Below, piece after piece: positions 8,868 to 19,867 of a DNA stretch of 59,245 nt. Numbering within the stretch: the stretch's first letter is position 1; every line of letters starts with the position of its first letter. The position numbers and the translations under genes were made by a program. The stretch spans positions 28,900 through 88,144 of the forward strand of contig CDMY01000378.1 of NCBI GenBank assembly GCA_001179505.1. The letters are read 5' to 3'. The stretch comes from Vitrella brassicaformis. Lineage: Eukaryota > Sar > Vitrellaceae. The notes beneath the pieces are model-generated. The model did no database searches, was not told the DNA's origin, and saw only the letters and a program-made list of their open reading frames with translations.

Positions 8868-11610
8868 ATGTCAGGGCTGTGGACGATGGCGACAAGGAAG
8901 GAGGTAGAGCAACAAGGCCCGAGCAGGGCCGCCGAAAAACGCACTTGTGCTGACCATGCTCTGCAGCAGTGCCTCGCCGGGCTCACGGCGAAGCTCTCGC
9001 GGCTGGCGGCGCTGCAGGAACGCATCAAAAAGCTGAACCACAAGGTCAGTGAAGCATTACATCGACATGAAAACTCCACCCGTTGCAATGCATGTGTTGG
9101 TTGTTTAATTTCCACCAGGCTGAGAGAGTATTTGAGGCGGCGCATGCAAAAGAAGAGTTCTCGGAGGAAAGTGACACAACAACACAGGTGAGGAGGGCGG
9201 CGCACACCACCAACACCAAGGCATCATTTCAAGTCGCTTCCTGTCATCATCAGTCTGTTCGGGGTCAGTGTGAGGTCCTGCTCGCCGTCCTGACCGGCCT
9301 GCAGGATGACGGCAAGAATGTGCACGAGATGGAATCCCTCGTCTGCCTGGCAAACGCCAAATGCGACCTCATCACTGCCATGATACAACAGCCGGTATGC
9401 AGGCAGACAGAGGGAGTTCCACGGACTCTAGCCTGGCCTGGCACCTATCGTTTGTGTGCGCGCATGTTTGGTCAGTCATTCGCCCCTTCACCCCTCCTCA
9501 CGCTCCCCGAGTGCTGCTTCACCAGCTACATCGGTCCCCTTCTCGGCACACGATCCATCATCGGCAGACTGGCCCTCTCAAACACGGCGCTGCACGCCCT
9601 CTCGCGCAAGCCAACCACGCACCAGACGCTGCACCTTCGCCCGCAGTCGAAACGGTTCGACTGGGACACACCGGTTGACCTGACCGACAAGCAGGTTGCT
9701 GCTTGGCGTGCCGCTTTCCGCAAGACAAAGCGGGCGGTGGTGGGGTGTGCGCCGAGGATGGGATTGGTTCACCTGCTCGAGCATGCGAGGGAGGCTCTGA
9801 CGGAGCTGGAGGCGTGGTCAGATGCTCATTATGTGGACGACGGCAGGTCACTGGAGCGGCGGGAAGAGACAGAGGGGGACATCGCCTTCTCCCTGCTGGC
9901 TCGCGTCAAGGTGGCGGGCTGGTGGATCTGTGTGGCAAACCGTCGAAGATGGACAGCCATGTAGGTGACTTCGAGGTGATCAAGAGACAGCTGGCCATGC
10001 ACACACACACACACACACGAATGTGTGCTGCGGGTTTTTGTCAGGTCTTTGACTGACGTCCACCTTCGCAACCTGCTCATCCCACAACATCACCAGTCTG
10101 AGTGGATGCAGTCTCATCCCGCGTTTCAGTCGTGTGCCGGCTACGGCGGAATGGATTGCAATCGCTGGCTGATCGGGCCAGGGCCACATTCTGTCAACCT
10201 GGAGGATGCACGTTCCTCAGGTGGCTGGGTGGGCGGGGAGCCGAATGGGTGGCGTATGGACGATCTGACATCCTTCATCACGCCTTCCATCACGTGAGGG
10301 AGAAGACTACCTACCTATGCACTCACTGCACATTCATTCTCTGTTTGTCTGTCGGCCAGGCGGATCAGATATTCGAGGCTACACCCGACAGACACCTGGT
10401 GGCGGCCATTCCGAGACTGCAGCTCGAAGAGCTTGACGCGTGCATCGACCGAACCGATGGCCCTGTCATAGAGGTCAGGACAAACAGACAGACAGAGTGC
10501 TGCGCACGGGCATCAAGAGTGCCCTTGGTGCTTGTTTGGTGTTTGCAGGGCTTGGAGGTGCTGCGATCGATGTTCGTGGCTCCCACCGGCAAGCTGACCG
10601 TCGCCTGCCGGGCCTTCGTCATGTTCGACACATTGCGAGAACTGGGCCACCTGGAGCTCCACCCTCTCTGGAGCGACACCCTCACTCAGCTCGGATCTGC
10701 CGCCCGACGTGTCGCATTCCCTTCCGGGCTGCCGAAGGGAGCGGCTGTCCCATCCGCTGTCATGCGTCACGTGCCGCACATGATGTTTTCGCATGCTCAG
10801 CAGCTTCTGCTTCAGGGGGCAGGGGCCGACTCTATCACCCTTCCTAGCGTCTTTCTGTCACACATTTCTGACCGCAACTTTCCCCGTGTGTACACCATGG
10901 ATCTGGGAGAGGCCAGGGGGGTGAGGCAGGAGGCAGTCAGCAAGGCCGTAGATCTCAAGCTACTGAGATTGATCCGTTTTGAGCGGAGGACGCCACAGCT
11001 TGGGTGGTTTCTCTTTCCTCTCTGTCTCGCCAGGTGCGGCAAGACAGGCCCGACTCTTACTCTATCAGCCCACTATGACAACCAGCAGGCCCCCAGTTTA
11101 AGTGTGCGTAGATGGTCGTTGTGGGAGCGCGGGGGCGCGCAGAAGAGAGGCATAGAGAAGCGCGTAGAGAGAATCGATGTCCATCTTCGTTGGTGCCACA
11201 AAGGGAATGCAGACGAGTCCCGTTTGTTGTCTGTCTGCCTGGAGGCGATCGACAAGTGCCCATTCCTCGACTGTATTTGCCTCCACGGCTTCTCTCTCGA
11301 TCAGCTAGGCAGCGACATCCCCGGCAAGCACGCACTGTTTTCGCATGGCTTTGTCGCCGTGCAGAAAACGTACGATTGCCTTGAGCTTTGTCGCGTGTTT
11401 GGCTGCGTGTTTCCCCGATGTATGGCTGAGCACGTGTCTCCCCTCCCTGCCTCTGCCGTTTTGGCGCCCCCCCGATCATCGATGGACGACAGCGCGTCTC
11501 TGTCAGAGGCTGTGCTGTCGCACATTGGTGTGCGCTTCCCTCGTCTGGTAGCCAGGCACCTCAGGAAGGAGAGAGAGAAGGCCATCTTTAGAGAGGTGCG
11601 TGCCAACTGA
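8868..11610 (+). CDS. Orphan protein with N-terminal coiled coil; gene model incomplete at 9960-10362
   Basis: The start at 8868 and first exons 8868-9044, 9119-9187, 9254-9394 and 9476-about 9960 are all phase 0. They encode a short coiled coil (LTAKLSRLAALQERIKKLNHK, then AERVFEAAHAKEEFSEE) followed by a mixed helical region. Later exons are also clear: one ending HHAFHH before a GTGAGG donor, 'ADQIFEATPDRHLVAAIPRL' from about 10363, and a long last exon from 'GLEVLRSMF' to TGA at 11610. The junctions between 9960 and 10130 could not be resolved, so two adjacent genes remain possible. No known family, signal peptide or membrane segment is visible. It is probably a lineage-specific cytosolic or nuclear protein. 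Confidence 0.5.
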
Positions 11611-12039
11611 TGTCTCAGGACATCTCAAAGTGCATCGGCAAGTTTGAGCATGCCGCGATGGAAAGTGACGCCCGCAGACTTTATCTGATGAGGCGTGATG
11701 TAGTCTGCGGGCGTCGTGGGGGTCGGGTGCCCTAGTGATGTGAGGGGGTGGATGTGTGAAGAGCGTGGGTGTCTTTTAATGAATGGGTTACACGATTGAA
11801 TTGAAATGCACATCCGGAAAGAAAAGAAAATCATGCACTCTGCCTCGAGCTCCATAGGTCTCCTCGTGTGTCGCAAACAGGCCAACGTCGCATCACATCA
11901 CATCACATCCACACACACACACACACTTAAACAAACACACACACAAACGCCAGGCTTCACATGGACGAGACACACACAGGTCGTTAAGACCATCACCTAC
12001 GCCAAAAACAACAAGTGTGGCTATCTATCAGACAGCCGC
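11611..12039. other. Convergent intergenic region containing a perfect hairpin
   Basis: This lies between the 3' ends of the orphan gene and the dipeptidase gene. It contains a 14-bp perfect inverted repeat at 11667-11715 (listed separately) and CA-rich sequence at 11905-11980. No gene is visible. Confidence 0.6.
11667..11715. repeat. 14-bp perfect inverted repeat, 21-base loop
   Basis: GACGCCCGCAGACT at 11667-11680 is matched exactly by its reverse complement at 11702-11715. It lies 57 bases past the plus-strand stop, in a gap between convergent genes. A GC-rich stem of this length would fold stably in RNA from either strand. A transcript 3'-end or antisense-blocking role is inferred. Confidence 0.7.
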
Positions 12040-12344
12040 TCACCCCCTCTTGTCAGCGATCTCCTCGAGTATGCGACAGACGACCTCCAAACACGGCTGC
12101 ACCGTGGATATCTGCACCCTCTCGTCGGGCGAGTGGGCACCAGTGATGGTGGGGCCAAACGACACCATATCCATCCCTGACACAGACAGCCACACACACA
12201 TCCACCCAACACACGACACACACGTGTATGGACGCGTTGAACAAGGGGTGTTCCTCCTCTTCTTGCCTGGCAGCTTCTCGCCGAGCACGCCACACTCAAG
12301 GCCGGCATGCAGTGCAACCACATGAGGCTCGCGGCCCAACACAG

Positions 12345-12380
<36 letters not shown>

Positions 12381-14352
12381 GCAAGGCAAGTCAGGTCAGG
12401 GCATCACCCAGCGTGGCTGCTGTCCTTCCTTCTCTCTCCACATACCTTCATCTTGCTTTCTGTGATCTTGAGCAGCTCGCTGGCGTTGTTTGGCGGCCAT
12501 CCGGGGTACATTGGTGGCTGATCGACCTCTATGGCGCCAAACTGCCTGGCCAGCACCGCTAGGTCGTCTCTGATGGCCTGGAGAGCGCACCCATGAAACG
12601 ACCGCGAAGAGCAGCCGATCGTATAGGCTGAAAGCACGGCCAAGCAAGGACGACAATGACGTGCATGGGGTGGCAAGATCCTTAGCGATTCACCTGAGTC
12701 ATCGGTCCTCTTGATGGACGCCACGTTGTTACTGGTCTCAGGCACTCCAGCCACACTGTGAGAGGTCTTCTGCACACCGTGTGGCAGCACACGCAGCAGA
12801 TTGACCAGGGTGAAGGCAGACGAGCTCGATAGACACGAAGACGGGTGGGCCTGCCCCCCACACACAAGCAGACGTCGTCATTTCTGCCAGGAATAGGGCT
12901 TGCTTGTTGGTTGTTTGCTCACCTCGGACGATGGCGTCACCTCGATCGTCATGTCTGGCTCCATCAGGCCATACTCCTGCGTCAGAGCCGTCATCGACGT
13001 CCGCACACTGGCATCCACAGCCTCGCTGGACGATGGACGAACGGCGATCACGGCTGACGCCTCCCGTGCGATTGCATTCCTCTTGTCGCCGCCACCGATG
13101 TCGACAGCCTTGACGCCATGCATGCTGATCAAGGGGGCGAGGACTCTCGCCAGCAGCTTGACCGCATTGCCTCGATCCTCGTGGATGTTGATGCCTACAG
13201 GCACACAGACAGACACCGGCCCATATGCAGATGGCGACATTTGAATGGCTTTGAATCACCTGAGTGTCCTCCTTTCAGCCCGGCGATCCGCAAAGTGCTG
13301 ATCTGCCAGTCGCCATGCAGCCTCTCCAGCGTCACAGGCATGACGATTCGCGTGTCGCCGCCGCCAGCGCAGCCGACCGTGACCTCACCCCATGATTCAG
13401 AGTCGAGATTCAGCATGTACTTGCCCGTCAGAATGGCCGGATCCAAGTCACGCGCGCCATTCAAACCTGAGACAGATGTACACACACGACAAAGATGCAT
13501 TATACCGATACTCTGGATGATGGGGACGGGTTGCACACACCTGTTTCCTCGTCCACGGTGAAGAGGCACTCGAGAGGCGGCAGTTTGGCGTCCGCAGGGG
13601 CAGCCAGAAGGGCCAATGCCATGGCGCACCCCACCCCGTTGTCAGCCCCAAGTGTCGTCCCATCGGCTCCCAGCCAGTCGTCACTGCTCTTGACGAGCTT
13701 GATCGGATCATTGAAGAAATCGTGATCACGATCAGCATTCTTCTCGGTCACCTGACGAGTGGAAGGAAAGAGCCAGCGCGTCCCCGTTGCGTGAGCCATG
13801 ATGGTGGGTCTGTGTATGGGGTTCACCATGTCGACGTGGCCCTGGATGACCACTGTGGGTGCGTTCTCGCCTCCCCCAGATCCTGCCCGCCTGATAACGA
13901 CGTTGCCGGCCTTGTCCTGCACAAACGTCAGCTTGTGCTTCTCAGCATAAGACTTCAAAAACTGCAGTATGCGGCCTGAACATGACCCACAAGCACCAAG
14001 CATCACTCACCTCACTGCAGATGTGTCCAGCTGTCTTTCTACCTTCATGTTTGCTCGGTCTGGGTATGTTTGCAATGATCTTGAAGTTCTTCCACACAGG
14101 CGTGGACTCCAGCAGACTCTCGAGCTCAAGGTTTGTCGCAGCATGCCCATTCATCCTCACACGGGTCTGTGTGGCGAAAGGGACGCGTAATCGCTGGCCG
14201 AGGAATGCGGCTCGAGAAGAGCGCAGTGCGACGAACGCCAGGGGCAAGAGGAAGCAGCAGACGACAAACAGACAGACAGACAATCTCGGAAGGATGCAGC
14301 GTAAAGATGATACGAAGTGGAGATCTGAGCGTCCACGCTTGGAATTGTGCAT
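12040..14352 (-). CDS. pepD: M20C/PepD-type aminoacyl-histidine dipeptidase, 9 exons
   Basis: Exons (minus) read 14043-14352, 13827-13975, 13541-13751, 13260-13466, 12923-13194, 12694-12850, 12446-12627, 12267-12345 and 12040-12176, in phase throughout (567 residues). M20C hallmarks are all present: 'IQGHVDMV' (His and Asp metal ligands), 'GTTLGADNGVG' (bridging Asp), 'VDEETG' (catalytic and ligand Glu), 'LNLDSESWGE', 'GLKGGHSG', 'LHAGLECG' (last His ligand) and 'MDMVSFGPTITGAHSPDE'. The enzyme should hydrolyse Xaa-His dipeptides using two zinc ions. About 70 residues precede the catalytic domain and include a hydrophobic core (SVCLFVVCCFLLPLAFVAL) followed by 'RSSRAAFLGQRLRV', suggesting entry to the secretory or plastid route. 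An upstream in-frame ATG at 14394 lies in a GGAAAA repeat and is less likely. The intron after 'EKLP' has a GC donor. Confidence 0.93.
12349..12378. repeat. CA dinucleotide repeat in an intron
   Basis: A CA run of about 30 bases in the dipeptidase intron between exons 7 and 8. Read on the coding strand it is a TG tract ending at the AG acceptor. Confidence 0.85.
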
Positions 14353-14519
14353 ACGAGGCTGTAGGAAAAGGAAAAGGAAAAGGAAAAGGCTCAAGTTTTC
14401 CTCAGGCTAGTAAGCTCGCAACCGATCGTGCGAGCTTTCGTTAACCTCACGGGGACCTTCCGGAGGCCAGGGATCTCACAGGACGTCAGCAGAGATCTCT
14501 AGCGAGTCTAAGTGCACCC
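14353..14519. promoter_or_regulatory. Divergent promoter region with inverted GCGAGCT motifs and a GGAAAA repeat
   Basis: The 167 bases between two divergent starts contain AAGCTCGCA at 14412-14420 and TGCGAGCT at 14429-14436, an inverted pair, followed by GTTAAC. A GGAAAA tandem repeat lies at about 14363-14389. The motif pair resembles those at 8839-8865 and 44239-44261. Confidence 0.45.
14363..14389. repeat. GGAAAA tandem repeat
   Basis: Four to five copies of GGAAAA/GAAAAG just upstream of the dipeptidase start; it encodes a spurious Leu/Phe run on the minus strand. Confidence 0.8.
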
Positions 14520-15213
14520 ATGGTTGAGATCTACAAGGGAGGCAAAAAGTTCTCTGCATTGCTCGAGCACAATGCTGACCTTCCTGATGACATGGCCACC
14601 TTGGTGGAGCTGAAGCGTGAGATTGAAACGGCCATCTACCACCTCGGTAAGAAGATCCAAGCACAAACATCGTCGGTGCTCGCTCACATCGCTTTGATTC
14701 ATGTATTTGTGCTGCCTGCTGCAGAGCGGTCCAACCGAGAGCTGGATGCCGCAGATCCGGTGAGTCTGAGAGAGCAGCAATCCTTCAGTCCCTTCCATCC
14801 ATCAGCCAGTGCTTTGTCGTTTGCTTGTCTGTCAGAACGGTCGCGATGCCGACTTCCAAGAGGCAATCACGGAGAACATTGGTGCGCTGCGCACGAAGCG
14901 TGAGTTGTTGGAGAAAGTCAAGGACAAGATCGCCGAGCTGGAGGCCCACTGCTGCGACAAGACGCCCCACATCGTTCCCCCAGCCTCACTCATGGCCGCA
15001 CCACCGCCGGCCAGCGCATCGTCGGCTCGGAGGCAGCCTGAGGTGCTTCCCGACCCGCAGACGGATGACATTCAGTCGATGCAGGTGTATGCGGAGACCA
15101 TGGCTGCCAGGCAGCAGCAGCAGCAGGAAGCTGTGAGAGATGAGAGGATGGTGGGCGATGAGACGGTGGAGCAGGAGCAGCGGGAGGGAGAGGACGACGG
15201 GCTGAGCTTATAG
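14520..15213 (+). CDS. Small coiled-coil protein, 3 exons
   Basis: Exons 14520-14646, 14725-14759 and 14836-15213 give 179 residues. The N-terminal half is helical and charged: 'MVEIYKGGKKFSALL', 'ELKREIETAIYHLERSNREL', and 'ITENIGALRTKRELLEKVKDKI', a heptad-like pattern. The second half is low-complexity: Pro/Ala-rich, then a Gln run (ARQQQQQE) and an acidic Glu-rich end. No enzyme motif, membrane segment or targeting signal is visible. It is probably a small scaffold or complex subunit, but I do not recognise the family. It diverges from the dipeptidase gene. Confidence 0.75.
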
Positions 15214-15711
15214 CATCGAGCAAGGCGCGACGACCAGCATGAATGAATCTTTTTCGTGTGCAGTGTGTGCGGGCATGAGTCTTTTTCGGCTGCGTGAGCG
15301 AAGATGATGAGTTTTTTCGGATCATTTCAGTCAGGGATGCGTTTCGTTGGGTCGCTTGTCAGAACAGTCTTGAAAACAACAAGAGTGGTCGTGGCCTTAC
15401 ACATAAACACGAATGCGACATATAAGCAGGCTGCATCTACATAATAAATCAACGACACACATGAGTGAGGACGACGACCCTCGCAGCAAAAATCATCCCA
15501 TTGCCCGTCCACACACCGATGCCCCCACCCACACACAACACGATAGACAGACACATACAGAGCAAGTGGGATGAGTAGCCACGAGACAATACACCACCCG
15601 ATCTACACTAACGTGACCGACCATCACACATATAGTAGCACAAACCACCACACACACAGTGGGCGAAAAAAGCTGCCCTCAGGACGAATGGACCATTTCA
15701 CACCATCACAT
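15214..15711. other. Convergent intergenic region
   Basis: I see nothing coding in this stretch. It has short T-rich patches and CA-rich sequence (15520-15660) between the 3' ends of the coiled-coil and OGFr-domain genes. Confidence 0.55.
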
Positions 15712-18700
15712 TTAAAGCAGGCCCCTTGCAAGCCGTGACAGGCGGCTCTCGATGACCGTGCCTGCACGGTCTGGGAAATTGAAGGCCGTCGCGATAGGGT
15801 TCTTCAATGAGCGCAGCACCGTCACCCGTTTGATGCGGGGACATCCGCCGCCCATCCCAGAGCTTGAAGGCCGCATGTGGAGTCCCAGCATCGCCACAAA
15901 ATCGCTTTCAGTCTGCACAGGGAAGAGAAAGATTGGTCCTGTGGGTGCTGACTGGCTGCGCCTACCTTGCTGCTGAACTGTCCCCTGAGTCTGTGTCGTG
16001 CCCCGTCCTCGCGGATGTCCTCCAGGTCCAGCTGCGTGACCCTTTCTCGTCTGTCGTTCTCGATGGAGCCTTGCTGGCGTGTGACGAGGAGCTCACCACC
16101 TGTGTGACAACACAGTGGACGGAATGAAACAGCGCAAAAGGCGTATGAGACTGTGCCCGCGTACCGAGTGCGCCGGCGAGAATCGCCCCTGCCTTGTGAG
16201 GGCACTCCATGGCGGACCAGGGCGCGCTGGGATACGGCTGCCCTCGCATTGGCTTGCCTGCATCCATCCATCCATCCATCACAGCAGAAACAAAAGGGGA
16301 TGGATCCCACATTGGCGTCGCCTCCCCTTCTGCTGGTCCGCCCACTGACCTACAGGGAGGACCGACACCAGGCGGCGCTGTGACTTGGCGCATTCCAACA
16401 CTCTCTGAGTGTGCGAGACACACAAATGCGCATTGTGTCTGTCTGTCTGTCTATCTGTCCGTCTGTCTGTCTGTCTGATTACCTGCAACCCTTCCTTGGT
16501 GACATGTCCGTCGGCCATCAAATCGTTGGTGGGGTAGGCGATTTCAAAAATGCCATCTTCGTCTGCGGGACCCCCACCTGCAGAGCAGTGGATGTGTGGG
16601 GATTTCATTCATCTCTCTCTCTCCAAAGCACCTGGGATGACACAGATGTCGCCGAAGTACTTCTTGATGGCAGGGATGACGCTCCCGTCCGTCAGGTCCC
16701 CAGGGACTCCGGACTCGGATTCTTCGTCCTCATCTGCAACAGAGCCATTAGAAACCAAATACAGTAGTGGCGGCTGTGCTGCGGACCGCATCTCGCTTCT
16801 TAAGTACCCGAGGCGATGCAGACAGCGTTGAGGAAGATCCTCGTGATCTCTTGAGCCATCGCTTGAAGAATGGAAGCTCGAGGACGAGTATGGCGCTGGA
16901 TGTCGCTGAACCCTATCACCTGAAACAGCACCACCACCACCACCACAACCACAACCACAACACCAGAGCCTAGATTTCCCACGGTGCCATTGTCCTTTCA
17001 CCCCTCACCAACACAATGGACAGCTCAGGGTTGCGCACGAGGACGTCCTTGATCTCACTGAAGCCACACACAATGGGCAGAAGAGCAGACACGGCACACG
17101 GATCAGGACGGGTGTTCCTGTGAGCTCGACCTGGCAATGATGTTGAATTGGTTCCCTCTGAAGACGGAATCATCCCCTGATATGACCACCAGTCGCTTCG
17201 GAAGCGCTGTCGCCGATGCACTCGAGTTTCTGCTCGATAGATGCCGCTCTTGCTGCTCACCGACTCGCACCACCACGTCCTTGCCATCTGTCCTGTCGTC
17301 CGCAGCTCCATTCCCCTCCCACTTTGCGTCGCTCGTGAGCCCGATCAGGTCTTGCTGTTCCTTCTGGTCTTGCTGTTCCTTCTTGTCAGCCGCATTTTGG
17401 CGAGTGGCGGGACGGAGATGCAGGTGCGTGGGAGGCCACAGACGAGGCGGCCAGTCGTCGGCCATGTCGACCTTCGAGCGCTTGGTCTGGCCTCCTTCTC
17501 GGCTTGTGGGTTGGATGGGGCCTGTCTGCATGCTCTCCCCTCCCCTCTTGCGCGCGCCCTCGTGCATCTCATCATGCAGGCCCGGATGGTGGGCGGTCGG
17601 CCGTGAGCTGGCTCGCCGGTCGAAAAGAGGGCGTGGCTGTGCCTGAGTGGACGGCTGGTAGTGGCTGTTGTTCTGTGCATCCAGGTCCCTCAGGAAGATG
17701 GATGTGTCGTTGAGCTCGTCAGGGGATGCACGTGTGGCCTGGAAGACGCCATGTGCGTCATCAGCCGCCTCTCGCCACTGCCGGAGGGATGAGCTCGACA
17801 GGCCACCGTAAGACCCACTGGTACCGGCGATGCACGAGGGCCGGAGGTACTGGCGGTAGGGCGACTTGTGCCACTCGATCTCGTTCTCGAGGTGGGCCAC
17901 GAAGGGACGCACATAGCGACGGAAACCTGCAGGCAGAACAGGGAACAGCCAATGATGGGCAGCATGGCTGAGCAAGTGCGGGTGTGGCTGCTTACCGAGC
18001 ACCGAGAGCGATGCCAGCACACGTCTGATGCGCAGGTGGTTGTGGGGGAAATGCAGGAAGGCGTCACGGTACCTGCACACCAACACAACCATCCACTCAT
18101 GTCCTCCCTCCCTCTTGTCGTTCGCCGCACCTACCGATTGTTGAAGTTGCCATTTGTGTTTCGCCCCACCTGGCCTGTCCGCTCGTCCACCAGGTACATG
18201 CCGAGGAAGTCCAGCCATAGCTTGTACGACTTGACAACACGACGAGCGACCTGCAAACAATCAGTGCACAGACGTATGCTTGGATTGCTTCCACGCAGCT
18301 CCTCGGGTGACAGCGCGCACCTCTCTGTCCTGGCGGCATGCACCGGCCTCCTCCCGGGTCAGCGGCCGGGCGTCCGAGTTGAAGCTGCTCTGGAAGTAGC
18401 TGGGGAACAGCCACTGAATCCACGAGTGGTTGCTGTATCAAGGCAGAAGAGCAGCATAACAAGCCTTCCGTGCCGCGCCGTGTGTGTGGTCTTTGCCTAC
18501 TCTTCGAGCTCAGCGTAGTCGCCGAATCCCCACTTATGAATGTCATCAATGGTCCTGTACCTTCCACTAAAATCAAGGGACACACTACAGCCATGCACCA
18601 GGTACCCTAATGCGAAGCGTGACATGCTGACCCGAAGCTGACGGGGTGGTTGTTGCAGTAGAAGGACAGATTGGTGCCGCTCGAGGTGTGCCAGCGGCCT

Positions 18701-18780
18701 GCTGCTGCCCTGCCGGCGGCGCTGGCGCTGTCGTATACCTTCCTCCAGTGATGACCGGCGTACGGGTCCGGCGTGTACAT
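15712..18780 (-). CDS. OGFr-domain protein with a long unknown C-terminal region, 14 exons
   Basis: Exons (minus) read 18632-18780, 18501-18584, 18321-18432, 18135-18250, 17996-18072, 17131-17926, 17009-17057, 16808-16919, 16632-16733, 16483-16577, 16292-16349, 16165-16257, 15966-16099 and 15712-15912; all phases close (725 residues). Residues about 40-230 match the conserved region of opioid growth factor receptor proteins: 'NLSFYCNNHPVSFG', 'IDDIHKWGFGDYAELE', 'NHSWIQWLFP', 'ARPLTREEAGACRQDREV', 'YKLWLDFLGMYLVDERTGQVGR', 'NHLRIRRVLASLSVLGF'. A disordered Ser/Gln/Arg linker follows. The C-terminal third ('LVVISGDDSVFRGNQFNII', 'VIPAIKKYFGDICVIPG') looks folded, but I do not recognise it. The 34-base intron between exons 11 and 12 is unusually short and less certain. 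Confidence 0.85.
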
Positions 18781-19014
18781 CGCGAGGGACCAGATAGATT
18801 GACAAGGGAAGCACGTTCAGCAGGGATCTGGGAGGACGTCGCCTTGGGTAGAACAATAGGCAGGCAGGGATAGGAGAAGAGATGCAGGAATACATCAGCA
18901 GTAGGTAAGGGTGCGAGGAATACAGCAGGAATAGAGCTGGAGAAAGACGGGGGAGCTGCGAACGCAGTGCTGTCCATGTCCATCTTCCTCCAGCACTTGT
19001 CTTTCAAATCCGCC
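18781..19014. promoter_or_regulatory. Divergent intergenic region
   Basis: These 234 bases separate the OGFr-domain and PARP-like start codons. A partial match to the shared motif (GGTGCGAGG, about 18909-18918) is present. No other recognisable site was found. Confidence 0.3.
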
Positions 19015-19643
19015 ATGGGTGCAAATCTCACCAAGAACAACCAAAGCGAGCTGCGCGGCGAGGTGATCGGTCGATTCCATCTCAGAGAGAGCATGATGGC
19101 GAAGAGTTATGACTACATCTATGAGGGCTCCACCTCAGACGCCAACAAGCAGGATGGCAAGCGAGGAGACGAGGATTTCTTCCCTCCAGCTGGGTGCTTC
19201 AAGTACGCCTTCAAGGTGCCTATTGGCACGTGGCTTGACCGGGACAATGGCTGGCCAGTTGCTTAGTAAGCGCACCACGTACGCACGCACTCCCATGGCC
19301 TCGCTTGCCAGCATCTCTCCCCGCGCATGTATATGTACGCAGCCACGGCACTGCGGAGGCGGCTGTGGAGGGCATCATCAAGAAGGGGCTGCTGATCAAC
19401 GGAGGGGCGGCCACGCCTCCCCACGGTGCGGCATGCGGCCGAGGCATCTACGCATCGCAGACCCTGGACCGGGCTCTCGGCCACGCGGAGGCTTTCAAGC
19501 TCAGCTTCCACGGCAACGTCAAGGTCGTCTTCCTGGTCCGTGTGCGCCCTGGCAGCATGTCCAAGCACTGCGGCGGGAAGGTCTGGGTGGTCGACGATGA
19601 GGAGAATGTGCGTGTGGTGGCCATGCTTGTCGTGCCAGTGTGA
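19015..19643 (+). CDS. Small PARP/ART-fold protein with possible N-myristoylation, 2 exons
   Basis: Exons 19015-19265 and 19343-19643 give 183 residues; the splice restores a Tyr codon in 'VAYHGTAEAAVEGIIKKG'. That YHGT, then 'GAACGRGIYASQTLDRALGHAEAF' and a terminal strand 'VRVVAMLVVPV', match the small His-Tyr core of PARP-like (ADP-ribosyltransferase-fold) domains. These are built around an H in HGT and a Y in GIYxS. The third catalytic residue cannot be assigned by eye, so activity is unproven. The protein starts MGANLTK: Gly2 with Thr6 and Lys7 fits an N-myristoylation signal, suggesting membrane attachment. No transmembrane segment is present. Confidence 0.75.
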
Positions 19644-19743
19644 CGGCAGACGCCCTTCTTTCGCTTGCTTGCATGTACACTAGAGTTCTGCTGTGCTTCT
19701 GCCCGACTCTGGTATCTTGGAAGACAGTAAGACGCCGACTTTT

Positions 19744-19833
19744 TCATGAGTCCATTCATTGACAGCCTCAATGACAGGTCAGGTGTCGATTGCATGTAAC
19801 ACATGCACGAGTCAACAATGAATGGACTCATGA
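19744..19833. repeat. 18-bp perfect inverted repeat with a nested palindrome
   Basis: TCATGAGTCCATTCATTG (19744-19761) is exactly complementary to 19816-19833. The 54-base loop contains a second inverted repeat, TGCATGT/ACATGCA, around 19791-19807. It sits between the stop codons of two convergent genes (19643 and 19868). Confidence 0.75.
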
Positions 19834-19867
19834 ATTCTCTCCCACATGCAACCAGCCCCACACCCCT

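Noticed and set aside
11681-11701. CTGATGA in the loop of the 11667 hairpin, suggesting a hammerhead ribozyme or box C snoRNA
   Set aside because: The required GAAA core, a third stem and a matching box D were not found in the right places.
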